Shown: piece by piece, positions 12,329-21,008 of the stretch
How the letters are laid out: each line of letters starts with the position of its first letter
Numbering within the stretch: position 1 is the first letter of the stretch
Source of the DNA: Akkermansia sp.
Lineage (GTDB): Bacteria > Verrucomicrobiota > Verrucomicrobiia > Verrucomicrobiales > Akkermansiaceae
Direction: 5' to 3'
DNA length: 35,768 nucleotides
NCBI RefSeq assembly: GCF_020860705.1
Contig: NZ_JAJBTT010000048.1
Span: forward strand, 1-35,768
Made by a program: the position numbers and the translations under genes
The notes under the pieces: model-generated
Seen by the model: only the letters and a program-made list of their open reading frames with translations
Databases searched by the model: none
Told to the model about the DNA's origin: nothing

Positions 12329-14950
12329 ATGGAAAACAATAGAATCAAACCGGTGGACGTAGCCAGCGAGCTGTCCACTTCTTTCCTGGACTACTCCATG
12401 TCCGTCATCATCTCCCGCGCCCTGCCGGACGTGAGAGACGGCCTCAAGCCCTCCCAGCGGCGTATCCTGTACGCCATGAAGGAACTGAACCTGTCCCCCG
12501 GCGGCAAGACCCGCAAATGCTCCAAGATCGTGGGTGACACCATGGGTAACTACCACCCGCACGGGGACGCCGCCATTTACGGCACCCTGGTGAACATGGC
12601 GCAGGACTGGTCCATGCGGGACATCCTCGTCATCGGCCAGGGCAACTTCGGTACGCCGGACGGGGATCCGCCCGCCGCCGCCCGATATACGGAAGCCAAG
12701 CTTTCCGGCATGGGGGTGGCCCTGATGGCTGACCTGGACAAGGATACGGTGGACTTCGTTCCCACGTATGACAACGAGCACACGGAACCCACCGTTTTTC
12801 CCTCCGCCTTCCCGAACCTGCTGGTAAACGGCGGCACGGGTATTGCCGTGGGGATGGCCACCAACATGCCTCCGCACAATCTGGGGGAAGTGGTGGACGG
12901 CATTTGCGCCGTGATTGACAATCCCCACATGGGGGTGGATGAACTGCGCCAGTACATCAAGGGACCGGACTTCCCGACCGGAGGCGACGTGCTGGGCTTT
13001 TCCGGCATTGACAACTACTTCCGTACCGGGCGCGGCTCCGTGCGCATCCGCGGCAAGATAGACATGGAGATGACGGAATCCGGCAAGGACCTCCTCATCA
13101 TCCGTGAAGTGCCGTACGGCGTGAACCGCGCCGCGTTGCAGGAACGCATTGCGGAACTGTACAAGGACAAGATCCTGACGGATATTTCCGGCATCCGAGA
13201 CCTTTCCGATGAAAAGACCTGCATTGAAATCGAGCTGAAGCGGGACGCCCGCCCGCAGGTGGTCATGAACCAGCTTTACAAGCTGACCTCCATGGAGACC
13301 TCATTTGCGGTGAACATGCTGGCGATTCATGACAACCGCCCCAAGACGCTCGCGATGCTGGACGCCATCAACTTCTACATTGAGCACCGGCGCGAGGTGG
13401 TCGTGCGCCGCACGCGCTACCTGCTGGGAGATGCGGAGAAGGACGCCGAACGCCTGGAAGCCTTCCTGCTGGCCCTGCACCACATGGATGACTTCATCAC
13501 CATCATCCGCGATTCCAGGAACAGGGAGGAAGCCCGCGAACGCCTCCAGAACTACACCTTCTCCACGCAGACGGCGGAAAGCCTGGGCATCCTGATCCGT
13601 TCCCAGGCTTCCGTTCAGGGAGACCGCTACATCTTTACGGAACGCCAGGTGAACTCCATCCTGGACTTGCGCCTGTACCAGCTCACCGCTCTGGAAAACG
13701 ACAAGATTTCCGGGGAATACGCGGAGCTGCTGATCCGCATCAAGGATTATCTGGACATCCTGGCGAATGAATCCCGCGTGCTGGGCATCGTGAAGGATGA
13801 GCTCATGGCGATCAAGGACAAGTACGCCACGCCGCGCGTGACCCGCATCATTCCCTTCTCCGGAGACATGGCCATTGAAGACCTGATCCCGAACGATACG
13901 ATGATTGTCACCATCACGCACAGCGGCTATATCAAGCGCACCAACTCCGCGGAATACCGCGTGCAGGCCCGCGGAGGCAAGGGGGTGAAGGCCGCCACGA
14001 CGAAGGGGGCCAGGAAGGATACGGAAGCGGACTTCATCGAGCACCTGTTCGCCGCCCAGAACCATGACTACCTGATGTTCTTCACGAACACCGGGCGCGT
14101 GTACGTGGACCGCGTGTATGAAATTGACGAGGCCGCCCGCAGCGCTCAGGGCCGCAACATCAAGAACCTGCTGGACCTCCAGCCGGAAGAAGCCATTGCC
14201 GCCATCCTGCGCCTGGAACGGCGGGTGGATGAAAAGGGCACGGACATCACTTTTGCGGAAGGCAGCGGCAACGTGGTCTTCGCCACGAGGGACGGCACGG
14301 TGAAGAAAACCAGCCTGAACGACTTTGTCAACTACCGCAAGGCCGGCATCATCGCCATCAATCTGGAGGAAGGCAACAGCCTGGTGAATGCGGAACTGAC
14401 CACCGGGGAAAATGAAATCGTGCTCGTCACCCATGACGGCATGAGCATCCGCTTCCCGGAAGAAGCCCTCCGCACGCAGGGCCGCAACACCATCGGCGTG
14501 CGCGGCATCCGTCCGCGTGAGGGGGACTATGTGGTAGCCCTAGCCATTGTGGACCCGCAGAAAACCCTGCTGGTGGCTTCTGAAAACGGTCTTGGCAAGC
14601 GAACCTCCTTTGACGAATACCGCACGCAGGGCCGCGGCGGCACCGGCATCAAGACCATGAACTGCACGGACAAGACCGGCAAGGTGGTATCCGCCACGGT
14701 CGTTTCCGAGGAGGATGAGCTGATGCTGATGACCACGGCGGGGCAATCCGTCCGCATCAAGGTATCCACGGTCCGTGAGACGGGGCGCGCCACCCAGGGA
14801 GTGAAGCTCATGACGCTGAACGACGGGGAAGCCATTCAGGACATCTCCATCGTCATTCCGGATGATGAAGACGAGGATGCCCCGGAGGAAGGGGAAGACG
14901 TGGAAGCCGGAGAAGCCTCCGGTGAAGCGGAACCCTCTTCGGAAGAATAA
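12329..14950 (+). CDS. gyrA: DNA gyrase subunit A
   Basis: The DNA-cleaving and rejoining subunit of gyrase, 873 residues. The catalytic tyrosine is Tyr120 in AAARYTEAKL. The N-terminal breakage-reunion domain is complete (GLKPSQRRILYAM, VGDTMGNYHPHGD, NGGTGIAVGMATN). The C-terminal beta-pinwheel contains a GyrA box, QARGGKG at 546-552, matching QRRGGKG except at one residue; this marks gyrase rather than ParC. The protein ends in a highly acidic tail of about 30 residues. In the quinolone-binding region, the positions equivalent to E. coli Ser83 and Asp87 are Ala81 and Gly85. The gene is probably co-transcribed with gyrB (23-base gap) and is followed by a rho-independent terminator. Confidence 0.97.
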   Translation: MENNRIKPVDVASELSTSFLDYSMSVIISRALPDVRDGLKPSQRRILYAMKELNLSPGGKTRKCSKIVGDTMGNYHPHGDAAIYGTLVNMAQDWSMRDILVIGQGNFGTPDGDPPAAARYTEAKLSGMGVALMADLDKDTVDFVPTYDNEHTEPTVFPSAFPNLLVNGGTGIAVGMATNMPPHNLGEVVDGICAVIDNPHMGVDELRQYIKGPDFPTGGDVLGFSGIDNYFRTGRGSVRIRGKIDMEMTESGKDLLIIREVPYGVNRAALQERIAELYKDKILTDISGIRDLSDEKTCIEIELKRDARPQVVMNQLYKLTSMETSFAVNMLAIHDNRPKTLAMLDAINFYIEHRREVVVRRTRYLLGDAEKDAERLEAFLLALHHMDDFITIIRDSRNREEARERLQNYTFSTQTAESLGILIRSQASVQGDRYIFTERQVNSILDLRLYQLTALENDKISGEYAELLIRIKDYLDILANESRVLGIVKDELMAIKDKYATPRVTRIIPFSGDMAIEDLIPNDTMIVTITHSGYIKRTNSAEYRVQARGGKGVKAATTKGARKDTEADFIEHLFAAQNHDYLMFFTNTGRVYVDRVYEIDEAARSAQGRNIKNLLDLQPEEAIAAILRLERRVDEKGTDITFAEGSGNVVFATRDGTVKKTSLNDFVNYRKAGIIAINLEEGNSLVNAELTTGENEIVLVTHDGMSIRFPEEALRTQGRNTIGVRGIRPREGDYVVALAIVDPQKTLLVASENGLGKRTSFDEYRTQGRGGTGIKTMNCTDKTGKVVSATVVSEEDELMLMTTAGQSVRIKVSTVRETGRATQGVKLMTLNDGEAIQDISIVIPDDEDEDAPEEGEDVEAGEASGEAEPSSEE

Positions 14951-14960
14951 CATTCAACGG

Positions 14961-15009
14961 AACCCCTCTCCGGCGTTATGACGGGGAGGGGTTCTTCCTC
15001 TCCTTTTTT
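14961..15009 (+). terminator. Rho-independent terminator after gyrA
   Basis: Inverted repeat AACCCCTCTCCG (14961-14972) pairs with CGGGGAGGGGTT (14982-14993) with one wobble position and a 9-base loop. It is followed by a T-rich tail ending in six T's (15004-15009). The tail runs directly into the ATG of the next gene at 15010. Confidence 0.85.
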
Positions 15010-15642
15010 ATGGAAGAAACCCTCTCCCTCCAAAAGTGCGCCGAACGGCTGGAACGGCGCGGATTCAGAAGCTTTGTGGTTCCGGGGCTGAAAGAAGCCG
15101 CGGACCTGATGCGCGGCCTGATACGGGAACTCAATCCGGCGTCCGCCTCCTACGGGGACTCCATGACCTTGAAGGCCACCGGAATTCTGGGCGAACTGAA
15201 GGACAACCCGGCTATTCAGTTTTACGACGGGTTTGTTCCGGACATGGACCGGGAGGAAAAATGGGAAATCCGCCGCCGCGGCATGACGGCGGACCTGTTC
15301 CTGACCGGCATTAACGCCGTCAGCATGAAGGGAACCCTCCACTGGGTGGACATGGTGGGCAACCGCGTGGCTCCGGTAGCCTTCGGTCCCCGGCATGTCA
15401 TTTTGCTGGCCGGAGCCAACAAGCTGGTGGCTACGCCGGAAGAGGCGCGTGACCGCATCCGCCGCATCGCTCCGTTGAACGCCAAACGACATGAGGGGTT
15501 CAAGACTCCCTGCATGTATACGGGGACCTGTGCGGACTGCAATTCTCCGGACCGCCTGTGCAACATCCATATGTCCATCGTCAAATGTTTCCCCAAGGGA
15601 AGGATTGCCGTCATCCTGATGGAGGAGTCCGGAGGGCTTTGA
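15010..15642 (+). CDS. LUD-domain protein (LutC/YkgG-like family)
   Basis: A 210-residue cytoplasmic protein of the LUD (DUF162) family, related to the lactate utilisation proteins LutB and LutC. The N-terminal half has the family's CAERLERRGF...VPGLKEA opening and a SYGDSMTL segment, and the middle has DLFLTGINAVSMKGTL and GNRVAPVAFGP. The C-terminus carries four cysteines (168, 174, 177, 184; C-x5-C-x2-C-x6-C) that look like a metal or Fe-S site and are known from stand-alone LUD proteins. No LutA or LutB neighbour is present, so lactate oxidation should not be assumed. The start abuts the gyrA terminator with no SD. A later start would cut into the domain. The next gene begins 11 bases after the stop, so the two are probably one operon. 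Confidence 0.85.
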   Translation: MEETLSLQKCAERLERRGFRSFVVPGLKEAADLMRGLIRELNPASASYGDSMTLKATGILGELKDNPAIQFYDGFVPDMDREEKWEIRRRGMTADLFLTGINAVSMKGTLHWVDMVGNRVAPVAFGPRHVILLAGANKLVATPEEARDRIRRIAPLNAKRHEGFKTPCMYTGTCADCNSPDRLCNIHMSIVKCFPKGRIAVILMEESGGL

Positions 15643-15653
15643 GCCATTCTGCC

Positions 15654-16937
15654 ATGCCCGTTCAATCACGGATAGAGATCATGGCCCCGGCGGGGTCGTT
15701 TGAATCCCTGGCCGCTGCGCTTCAGGGCGGGGCGGATTCCGTCTACTTTGGCGTAGGGAAGCTGAACATGCGTTCCCGGGCTACGGCGAACTTTGCGGAA
15801 GAGGACCTGCCGGAAATCGTGGCCCGCTGCCACGAAGCCGGGGCAAAGGCCTACCTGACGCTGAACATCATCGTGTATGATGAGGAGCTGGAGGCGGTGC
15901 ACGCCTTGTGCGATGCCGCACGGAAGGCTGGAGTGGACGCCGTGATTGCCTCTGACCTGGCGGTGATCTCGTATGCCCGTTCCATCGGGCTGGAAATCCA
16001 CATGTCCGTGCAGGCCAATGTCTGCAACATGGCCTCCGTCAGGTTCTACGCGCAATACGCGGATGTGGTGGTGCTGGCCCGGGAACTGACCCTGGCGCAG
16101 ATCAGGCACATCATTGAATGCATCCGGCGGGAGAATGTAAGAGGGCCCTCCGGAGAACTCCTGCGGGTGGAAATCTTTGCCCACGGGGCGTTATGCGTGG
16201 CCGTGTCCGGCAAATGCCACATGAGCCTGGCAGCCTATAACTCCTCCGCCAACCGGGGCGCGTGCTTCCAGAACTGCCGCCGCGCCTACCGCGTGACGGA
16301 TGAGGAGACGGGTTATGAACTGGTGATAGATAACAAATACGTGATGTCTCCCCGGGATTTGTGCACCGTTCCGGTGCTGGACCAGATTCTGGACGCCGGA
16401 GTCTCCGTGCTGAAGCTGGAGGGGCGCGGGCGTTCCTCCGACTATGTCAGAACGGTGACCTCCGTGTACCGGGAGGCCGCACAGGCGTGCCTGGACGGAA
16501 CCTTTTCCGCGGACAGGGCGGATGCATGGATGGAACGGCTGGAATCCGTATTCAACCGGGGATTCTGGCAGGGAGGGTATTACCTGGGCGTGAAATGGGG
16601 GGAATGGAGCGGCTCCGCCAACAGCCGTGCCTCTCTGTTGAAAATCCACATTGCCAGGGTGGACAATTTTTATAAAAAGAACCGGGTGGCAGCTCTTTAT
16701 CTGGAAGCGGGCGGCTTGTCCGTGGGACAGTCCATCCTCATTGCAGGCCCCACTACGGGAGCCGTCCGTGTGGAAGTGACGGCCATGCAGCAGGAGACGG
16801 AGGCGGGAATGAAACCCGTGGACGCCGCGCAAAAGGGGGAAACCGTCTATCTGGCGGTTCCCGAACAGGTGCGCCGCCGTGACAAGGTGTACCTGCTGCG
16901 CCCCCGGACCCTGGAAGATGCCGTCTCCGGCTGTTAG
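15654..16937 (+). CDS. Peptidase U32 family protein (TrhP/YegQ-like)
   Basis: A 427-residue member of the U32 family. Related proteins include tRNA and rRNA hydroxylation factors (TrhP, RlhA) and UbiU/UbiV; most are not proven proteases. The family signature ExFxHGALCxxxSGxC is present from Glu173 (EIFAHGALCVAVSGKC). Cysteines 181, 188, 204 and 208 form a cluster that in relatives binds Fe-S. The N-terminal TIM-barrel-like part starts with IEIMAPAGSFESL, and a small beta domain forms the C-terminus. I choose ATG 15654 over an upstream in-frame ATG at 15558 because that extension overlaps the LUD gene and lies outside the family. GGAGGG at 15631 is a possible SD, somewhat distant. The last 71 codons are duplicated at 19448-19661. 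This copy ends in an extra short tail, AVSGC, where the other copy ends EDV. Confidence 0.9.
   Translation: MPVQSRIEIMAPAGSFESLAAALQGGADSVYFGVGKLNMRSRATANFAEEDLPEIVARCHEAGAKAYLTLNIIVYDEELEAVHALCDAARKAGVDAVIASDLAVISYARSIGLEIHMSVQANVCNMASVRFYAQYADVVVLARELTLAQIRHIIECIRRENVRGPSGELLRVEIFAHGALCVAVSGKCHMSLAAYNSSANRGACFQNCRRAYRVTDEETGYELVIDNKYVMSPRDLCTVPVLDQILDAGVSVLKLEGRGRSSDYVRTVTSVYREAAQACLDGTFSADRADAWMERLESVFNRGFWQGGYYLGVKWGEWSGSANSRASLLKIHIARVDNFYKKNRVAALYLEAGGLSVGQSILIAGPTTGAVRVEVTAMQQETEAGMKPVDAAQKGETVYLAVPEQVRRRDKVYLLRPRTLEDAVSGC
16707..16920 (+). repeat. 214-base direct repeat, copy 1 (3' end of the U32 gene)
   Basis: This segment matches 19448-19661 over 214 bases with no gaps and 12 substitutions (about 94% identity, counted by eye). 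Eleven of the twelve differences are silent third-codon-position changes; one changes Thr to Met. Identity stops abruptly at both ends. The two copies flank the GH95-like gene. Confidence 0.95.
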
Positions 16938-17019
16938 CAAGGCGGTTTGATTTTTGCATTACAGCCTGTAAGTATTACGTTAATTATTACGTAAAATTAA
17001 CATCAGGCGTTGCATCATC
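16938..17019 (+). promoter_or_regulatory. AT-rich leader region of the GH95-like gene
   Basis: This 82-base gap is clearly more AT-rich than its surroundings and contains a direct repeat of ATTACGT (16974-16980 and 16986-16992, 12 bases apart). TTGATT (16947) and TTGCAT (16954) are possible -35 hexamers, but no convincing -10 can be paired with them. A promoter here is likely because the gene sits in an apparent insertion, but its exact position is not resolved. Confidence 0.3.
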
Positions 17020-19365
17020 ATGAACCATCTATCAGAAATTTTCTCCTGCTGGCGTTATCAAATGGGGTGCTTTATGGTTATTGCCGCGGCATTTTTCGCT
17101 CTTCTGGCGTCTGCTGTCGCGGGAGCGCAGGAGTCCGGCATGGTGAAAACGGAAATTGACTGGCCTTCCTTCATGAAGTCCAGGGACATGGTTTGGAAAA
17201 AGGCTCCCACAAGCTGGGACAATGCCCCTTTTCTGGCCAACGGTTTCATCGGAATGAACATAACATCCGGGAGGGATTCCCGTGAGAAGAGCAGGATCCG
17301 TGTGGAGGTGGCCCGAATGGATGCGCAGGACCATATTCCCATGTTGAATGATCAGAATAAGCCGAGTAACGGGAGTGAGTGGTGCTACAAGCGCTACCGT
17401 GTTCCGATCGGTTTTTTTACTCTGGATTTCAAGGATGAACTTCAGAATTGGGATCTTCGTCTGGATTTGTGGAATGCGGAGCTTGTGGGTTCCGTGACCA
17501 CGAAAAACGGACGTCGATTCAATCTGCGGGCCTATGTGCATGCATTGCGTCCTGTGATGGTTGTGGAACTGGAGGATGCCGCAGGCGGCGCTGTTCCGGA
17601 AATGGAATGGACGCCATTCAAGAACACCAGCCCCCGGGCTTTGGCTGCTCCTGATAGAAAATCCAAAGAGGCTCCTGAATCCGTAACAGGACCTGACGGC
17701 CATAGAGTTAACATGGAGGGCGTGGAGGTCTGGAAGCTTCCCCTCCGTCCCAAAGGCGTTATTTCCACGGCTTGGACCGGGGTTTCAGCCGGAAAGGGGA
17801 AGAAGGTCTTCTTCATCAGTATTGACCACAGTTATCCGGACAATGGCGCCCTGAAACGTTCCGTTGCCACTGTCAGGAAGGCAGCTGCCGCTCCCTCCGG
17901 ATTATTGACGGATACTCACCGGGACTGGTGGCATCAATATTATCCTGAATCCTTTTTATCTCTTCCGGACGGGTATTGGGATTCCTTTTACTGGATTCAG
18001 GTTTACAAGCTTGGCTCCGGTATGAGGCCGTCCGGTCCGGTGCTGGATCTTCAGGGCCCCTGGATGGCGATGGCGTCCAATGGATGGCCCGGCGTCTGGT
18101 GGAACCTGAATGTCCAGCTTACCTATTGGCCCTGCTATACGGGCAATCGGTTGAAGATTGCCGAATCTTTGCCGGGCACTCTCCGCAAATACCGGAAAAA
18201 CCTGATTGAAAACGTACTGCCCAAATACCGGAAGGATTCCGCAGGGCTTCCACGTGCGTCCGGGCCGGACTGCCGCCAGGACACGGGTATTCCCGGCAGC
18301 GGGGACGGAGCGGCCTCGGAAGTGGGGTCCCTGCCGTGGGTTTGCCATAATCTTTTCCTCCATTACCGGATGACGATGAATGATGCTTTTTTGAAAGAGG
18401 ACGTTTATCCCCTCTTGAGGCGTTCCATCAATTACTACATCCACTTTCTGGAAAAGGGGAAGGACGGGAAGCTTCATCTGCCTCCTACGCTGTCCCCGGA
18501 ATATGGAACCGCGCCGGATGCCAATTATGACCTGGCCCTGTTGCGGTGGGGATGCCGCACCCTGTTGTGGAGTACGGAGAGGCTGGGTATCAAGGATCCG
18601 CTAATTCCCAAGTGGGAATCCATCCTTAGGGATTTGGCGGATTATCCGGTGAATGAGAACGGTTATATGGTGGGAACCGGAGTTCCTTTCAGTAAATCCC
18701 ACCGCCATTATTCCCATCTTTTCATGGTGTATCCTCTTCATCTGGTGGATACGTCCCGGAAGGAGGAAGCGGAATTGGCGGATAAGTCTATTCGTCACTG
18801 GCACAAATTCAAGGGGGGATTGCAGGGGTATTCCTTTTCCGGAGGCGCCAGCTTGTACGCCACGCTATTGCGTGGGGATGAAGCGTTGAACATGTTGAAT
18901 GGCCTGAAGGGGTATCTGCGTCCGAATACGTTGTACAAGGAAGGGCGCAGTCCAGTGATTGAGACGCCGCTTTCAGGTGCGGCCTCCCTGCATGACATGA
19001 TTCTGCAAAGCTGGAACGGCGTGGTGAATGTCTTTGCCGCTGTTCCCGGAGAGTGGAAAGACATTTCTTTCCATCATTTGCGTGCGGAAGGAGCATTCCT
19101 GGTCAGTGCGGAGCGGCGCGACGGCGCAACCCGATGGATACATGTCAGGAGCCTGGCGGGAGAGCCGTTGCGGCTGAGGATGGACATTGGGGAAAAGGCC
19201 AGGCTTACTGGAACGGCTGCATCTGCTATGAAAAGAGACGCGAATGGAGACTGGGTGGGAACTCCAGCGAAAGGCAGTGAGCTGTTGTTCTGTCTGCCGG
19301 ATGCCAAACCTGTGGTTTCTCCTGTGAAAATATCTTCCGTTATAAAAACGTTTGGCCTTCCGTAA
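17020..19365 (+). CDS. Secreted GH95-like glycoside hydrolase
   Basis: A 781-residue exported glycosidase with an N-terminal signal peptide (hydrophobic stretch about 17-34, cleavage near AGA). The start may instead be Met15 or Met19. The catalytic (alpha/alpha)6-barrel resembles family GH95 (alpha-L-fucosidases/galactosidases). WWNLNVQLTYWP contains the N-x-N pair (Asn362, Asn364), LSPEYG gives the probable acid Glu494, and HRHYSHLF (561-568) is the GH95 HRHxSHL motif. Near the C-terminus, the place where GH95 fucosidases have an Asp in the IDGN motif reads IETPLSG (Glu648), so substrate and mechanism may differ from fucosidase. A host-glycan target is plausible. Codon use is visibly richer in A/T at third positions than in gyrA or the U32 gene. 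The gene lies between direct repeats, suggesting acquisition by transfer. Confidence 0.8.
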   Translation: MNHLSEIFSCWRYQMGCFMVIAAAFFALLASAVAGAQESGMVKTEIDWPSFMKSRDMVWKKAPTSWDNAPFLANGFIGMNITSGRDSREKSRIRVEVARMDAQDHIPMLNDQNKPSNGSEWCYKRYRVPIGFFTLDFKDELQNWDLRLDLWNAELVGSVTTKNGRRFNLRAYVHALRPVMVVELEDAAGGAVPEMEWTPFKNTSPRALAAPDRKSKEAPESVTGPDGHRVNMEGVEVWKLPLRPKGVISTAWTGVSAGKGKKVFFISIDHSYPDNGALKRSVATVRKAAAAPSGLLTDTHRDWWHQYYPESFLSLPDGYWDSFYWIQVYKLGSGMRPSGPVLDLQGPWMAMASNGWPGVWWNLNVQLTYWPCYTGNRLKIAESLPGTLRKYRKNLIENVLPKYRKDSAGLPRASGPDCRQDTGIPGSGDGAASEVGSLPWVCHNLFLHYRMTMNDAFLKEDVYPLLRRSINYYIHFLEKGKDGKLHLPPTLSPEYGTAPDANYDLALLRWGCRTLLWSTERLGIKDPLIPKWESILRDLADYPVNENGYMVGTGVPFSKSHRHYSHLFMVYPLHLVDTSRKEEAELADKSIRHWHKFKGGLQGYSFSGGASLYATLLRGDEALNMLNGLKGYLRPNTLYKEGRSPVIETPLSGAASLHDMILQSWNGVVNVFAAVPGEWKDISFHHLRAEGAFLVSAERRDGATRWIHVRSLAGEPLRLRMDIGEKARLTGTAASAMKRDANGDWVGTPAKGSELLFCLPDAKPVVSPVKISSVIKTFGLP

Positions 19366-19447
19366 GTAGATCTGGCGGATAAAGAATGATTGTTCCTGCA
19401 ATGGGGGAGGCGTGGAGATTGGTTGCCGGGAAAGAGGGGACGGTTCT

Positions 19448-19666
19448 GCGGGCGGCTTGTCCGTAGGACAGTCCATCCTCATTGCAGGCCCTACCACGGG
19501 AGCCGTCCGTGTGGAAGTGATGGCCATGCAGCAGGAGACGGAGGCGGGAATGAAACCCGTGGACGCCGCGCAAAAGGGGGAAACCGTGTACCTGGCCGTT
19601 CCCGAACAGGTACGCCGACGGGACAAGGTGTACCTGCTGCGCCCCCGGACGCTGGAGGATGTGTAA
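19448..19666 (+). pseudogene. Duplicated 3' fragment of the U32 peptidase-family gene
   Basis: Bases 19448-19661 repeat the last 71 codons of the U32 gene (copy at 16707-16920) with 12 substitutions, 11 of them silent. The reading frame is intact and ends LEDV-stop. The fragment lacks the catalytic barrel, has no SD and follows unrelated sequence, so it is a remnant and not a functional gene. The silent-biased divergence implies both copies evolved within functional genes before being brought together. The remaining 19366-19447 and 19667-19809 sequences hold nothing I recognise. Confidence 0.9.
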
Positions 19667-19809
19667 AGGCCGCATGCCCATGATGTGAAGATGAGCCTGG
19701 CACGGCCTGGCGCCTGCCTTCTCCGCAGAAGAAGCCCGCCAGGGCCGGAACGGACGAAGAATTCGGCTTCCATGCCTGTTCCTTGTTCTTCCCATGGCGT
19801 GGAAACATG

Positions 19810-19842
19810 AAAAAACGGATATTCCGTTGCCGGAATATCCGT
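19810..19842 (-). terminator. Rho-independent terminator of the PEP-CTERM gene
   Basis: A perfect 12-bp stem (19815-19826 with 19831-19842) with a TTGC loop is followed, on the minus strand, by a run of T's (A-run 19810-19815 on the plus strand). It lies 25 bases beyond the stop codon of the minus-strand gene. Confidence 0.85.
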
Positions 19843-19866
19843 GGTGAAAGGGAAAAGGAGGTATCC

Positions 19867-20682
19867 TTAAACCTGCGGTCTTCTGCGGCGCAAGGCCAGG
19901 AACGCCAGCCCCGCCAAGCTGAGGGTAGCCGTGGCCGGTTCCGGCACACTGAGGGCCGCAATCTGTTCCGCGCTCAGCACGCCCTGGTACAGCTGGGCAT
20001 TGGAAAACTCGGCAGTCTGATTGTTATTATCGTTAAGCGGCCGTCCGCCCAGCGAAAAGGTATCCAGTTTTTCATTGGTCCGGTTGCTGGAGTCCAGCGT
20101 TGCCGTGGCAATGGCTTGTCCGTTCAGGTACAGGGTAAGCGTGGATGTCCCCGTTTGAACCGAACCGTCATTGGCGCCGGCGTCTACAGTAACAATGAAG
20201 GTTTGTTCTTTTCCCTGCGTTACGGTCCCGGGAGTGGAGGTAAGGTCGGACAGGGTGTAGCCTTCCGGAGCAAAGCCCCATCCGGCATTTGCACCCTTCG
20301 TGTAATTGATTTTCAGGTTCCAGCCGTTGGCTTCTCCCAGACCGAACAGAACAGGCCAGTTGGTGGTGCCCTCTCCGGCCAGGCTTGCTTTGACCACAAA
20401 GCTGAAACTGTTGCACATGGAAAGGGGCGAGGCACTGTCCGTGATGGTCAGGCGGGAACCGTTGGAATGATAGACGCCGTCCGTGACGGAGCCTCCGCCA
20501 AAGGAAGAGGTGAGGCTGTCATAGGCAGAGCCGTCGGCTCCCGTAACCACGATATTCTCTGCATTCGGGGAGCTGGAAGTTCCGGTGAAGGACATATCCC
20601 ATACCAGTGTTCCGGCAGCCTGCGCCGTGCACAAAGTCCCAAGCATGGTGATGCAGGAGGAAAGCAATAAATTCTTCTTCAT
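19867..20682 (-). CDS. PEP-CTERM sorted exported protein with LamG-like domain
   Basis: A 271-residue exported protein. It has an N-terminal signal peptide (MKKNLLLSSC... to about AQA, residue 22) and a beta-rich body resembling a LamG/concanavalin-type sandwich (FSFVVKASL, LTLYLNGQAI, FSLGGRPLND, FSNAQLYQGVLSAEQI). The C-terminus is a PEP-CTERM sorting signal: VPEPATA from residue 246, a hydrophobic helix, then four arginines. The family model is recognition by an exosortase, with the protein ending up in the outer envelope or extracellular matrix; no exosortase is in this window. The specific role is unknown. The candidate promoter on the minus strand contains the CGGATT-GGT-AATCCG palindrome. 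No SD before the ATG. It has its own terminator and is divergent from the HzsA-like gene. Confidence 0.88.
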   Translation of the reverse strand: MKKNLLLSSCITMLGTLCTAQAAGTLVWDMSFTGTSSSPNAENIVVTGADGSAYDSLTSSFGGGSVTDGVYHSNGSRLTITDSASPLSMCNSFSFVVKASLAGEGTTNWPVLFGLGEANGWNLKINYTKGANAGWGFAPEGYTLSDLTSTPGTVTQGKEQTFIVTVDAGANDGSVQTGTSTLTLYLNGQAIATATLDSSNRTNEKLDTFSLGGRPLNDNNNQTAEFSNAQLYQGVLSAEQIAALSVPEPATATLSLAGLAFLALRRRRPQV

Positions 20683-20727
20683 GAGAGTGATATGATTCAG
20701 GATTTCTTATTTTTTTGGAGGACAGGA

Positions 20728-20756
20728 ATTATTCTGCGGATTACCAATCCGCCCAA
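20728..20756 (-). promoter_or_regulatory. Candidate promoter with palindrome in the spacer, PEP-CTERM gene
   Basis: Read on the minus strand, TTGGGC (20756-20751) and AATAAT (20733-20728) are 17 bases apart. The palindrome CGGATTGGTAATCCG (20751-20737) fills most of the spacer, and its arms extend by one more G-C pair. The leader would be about 40 bases. The 20683-21147 interval between the two divergent genes otherwise holds a second palindrome (21017-21031) and about 265 bases between the palindromes in which I see no gene. Confidence 0.45.
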
Positions 20757-21008
20757 TTTTCTTTCAGGAACGGCAAGCCGGATTTGCCTGAAGAAACTTC
20801 AACGGGTCACCCCTGTTGCTGTCACGGCACAACTTGCTGGGAGCCAGGGCCTCCTGGCCTTGGTAAAAAAACTGCATGGAAAATTCCCCTTCGCCAGGCT
20901 TCGGATTTACTCCTTCATACGAAAGCCGGGAGGCTTCCGTTCCCAGCTGAAAGCTTCCCTCTACTCCGGGAGATTCCTTCACAAGATGTTTTTCCTCAGA
21001 ATGAGAGC

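Noticed and set aside
16938..19447. Insertion sequence or integron as the source of the islet
   Set aside because: No transposase, integrase or terminal inverted repeats are visible; only the 214-base direct repeats mark the edges.
19783..20670. 295-codon plus-strand frame opposite the PEP-CTERM gene
   Set aside because: The minus strand has a signal peptide, a beta-sandwich body, a PEP-CTERM tail and a terminator. The plus-strand translation has none of these.
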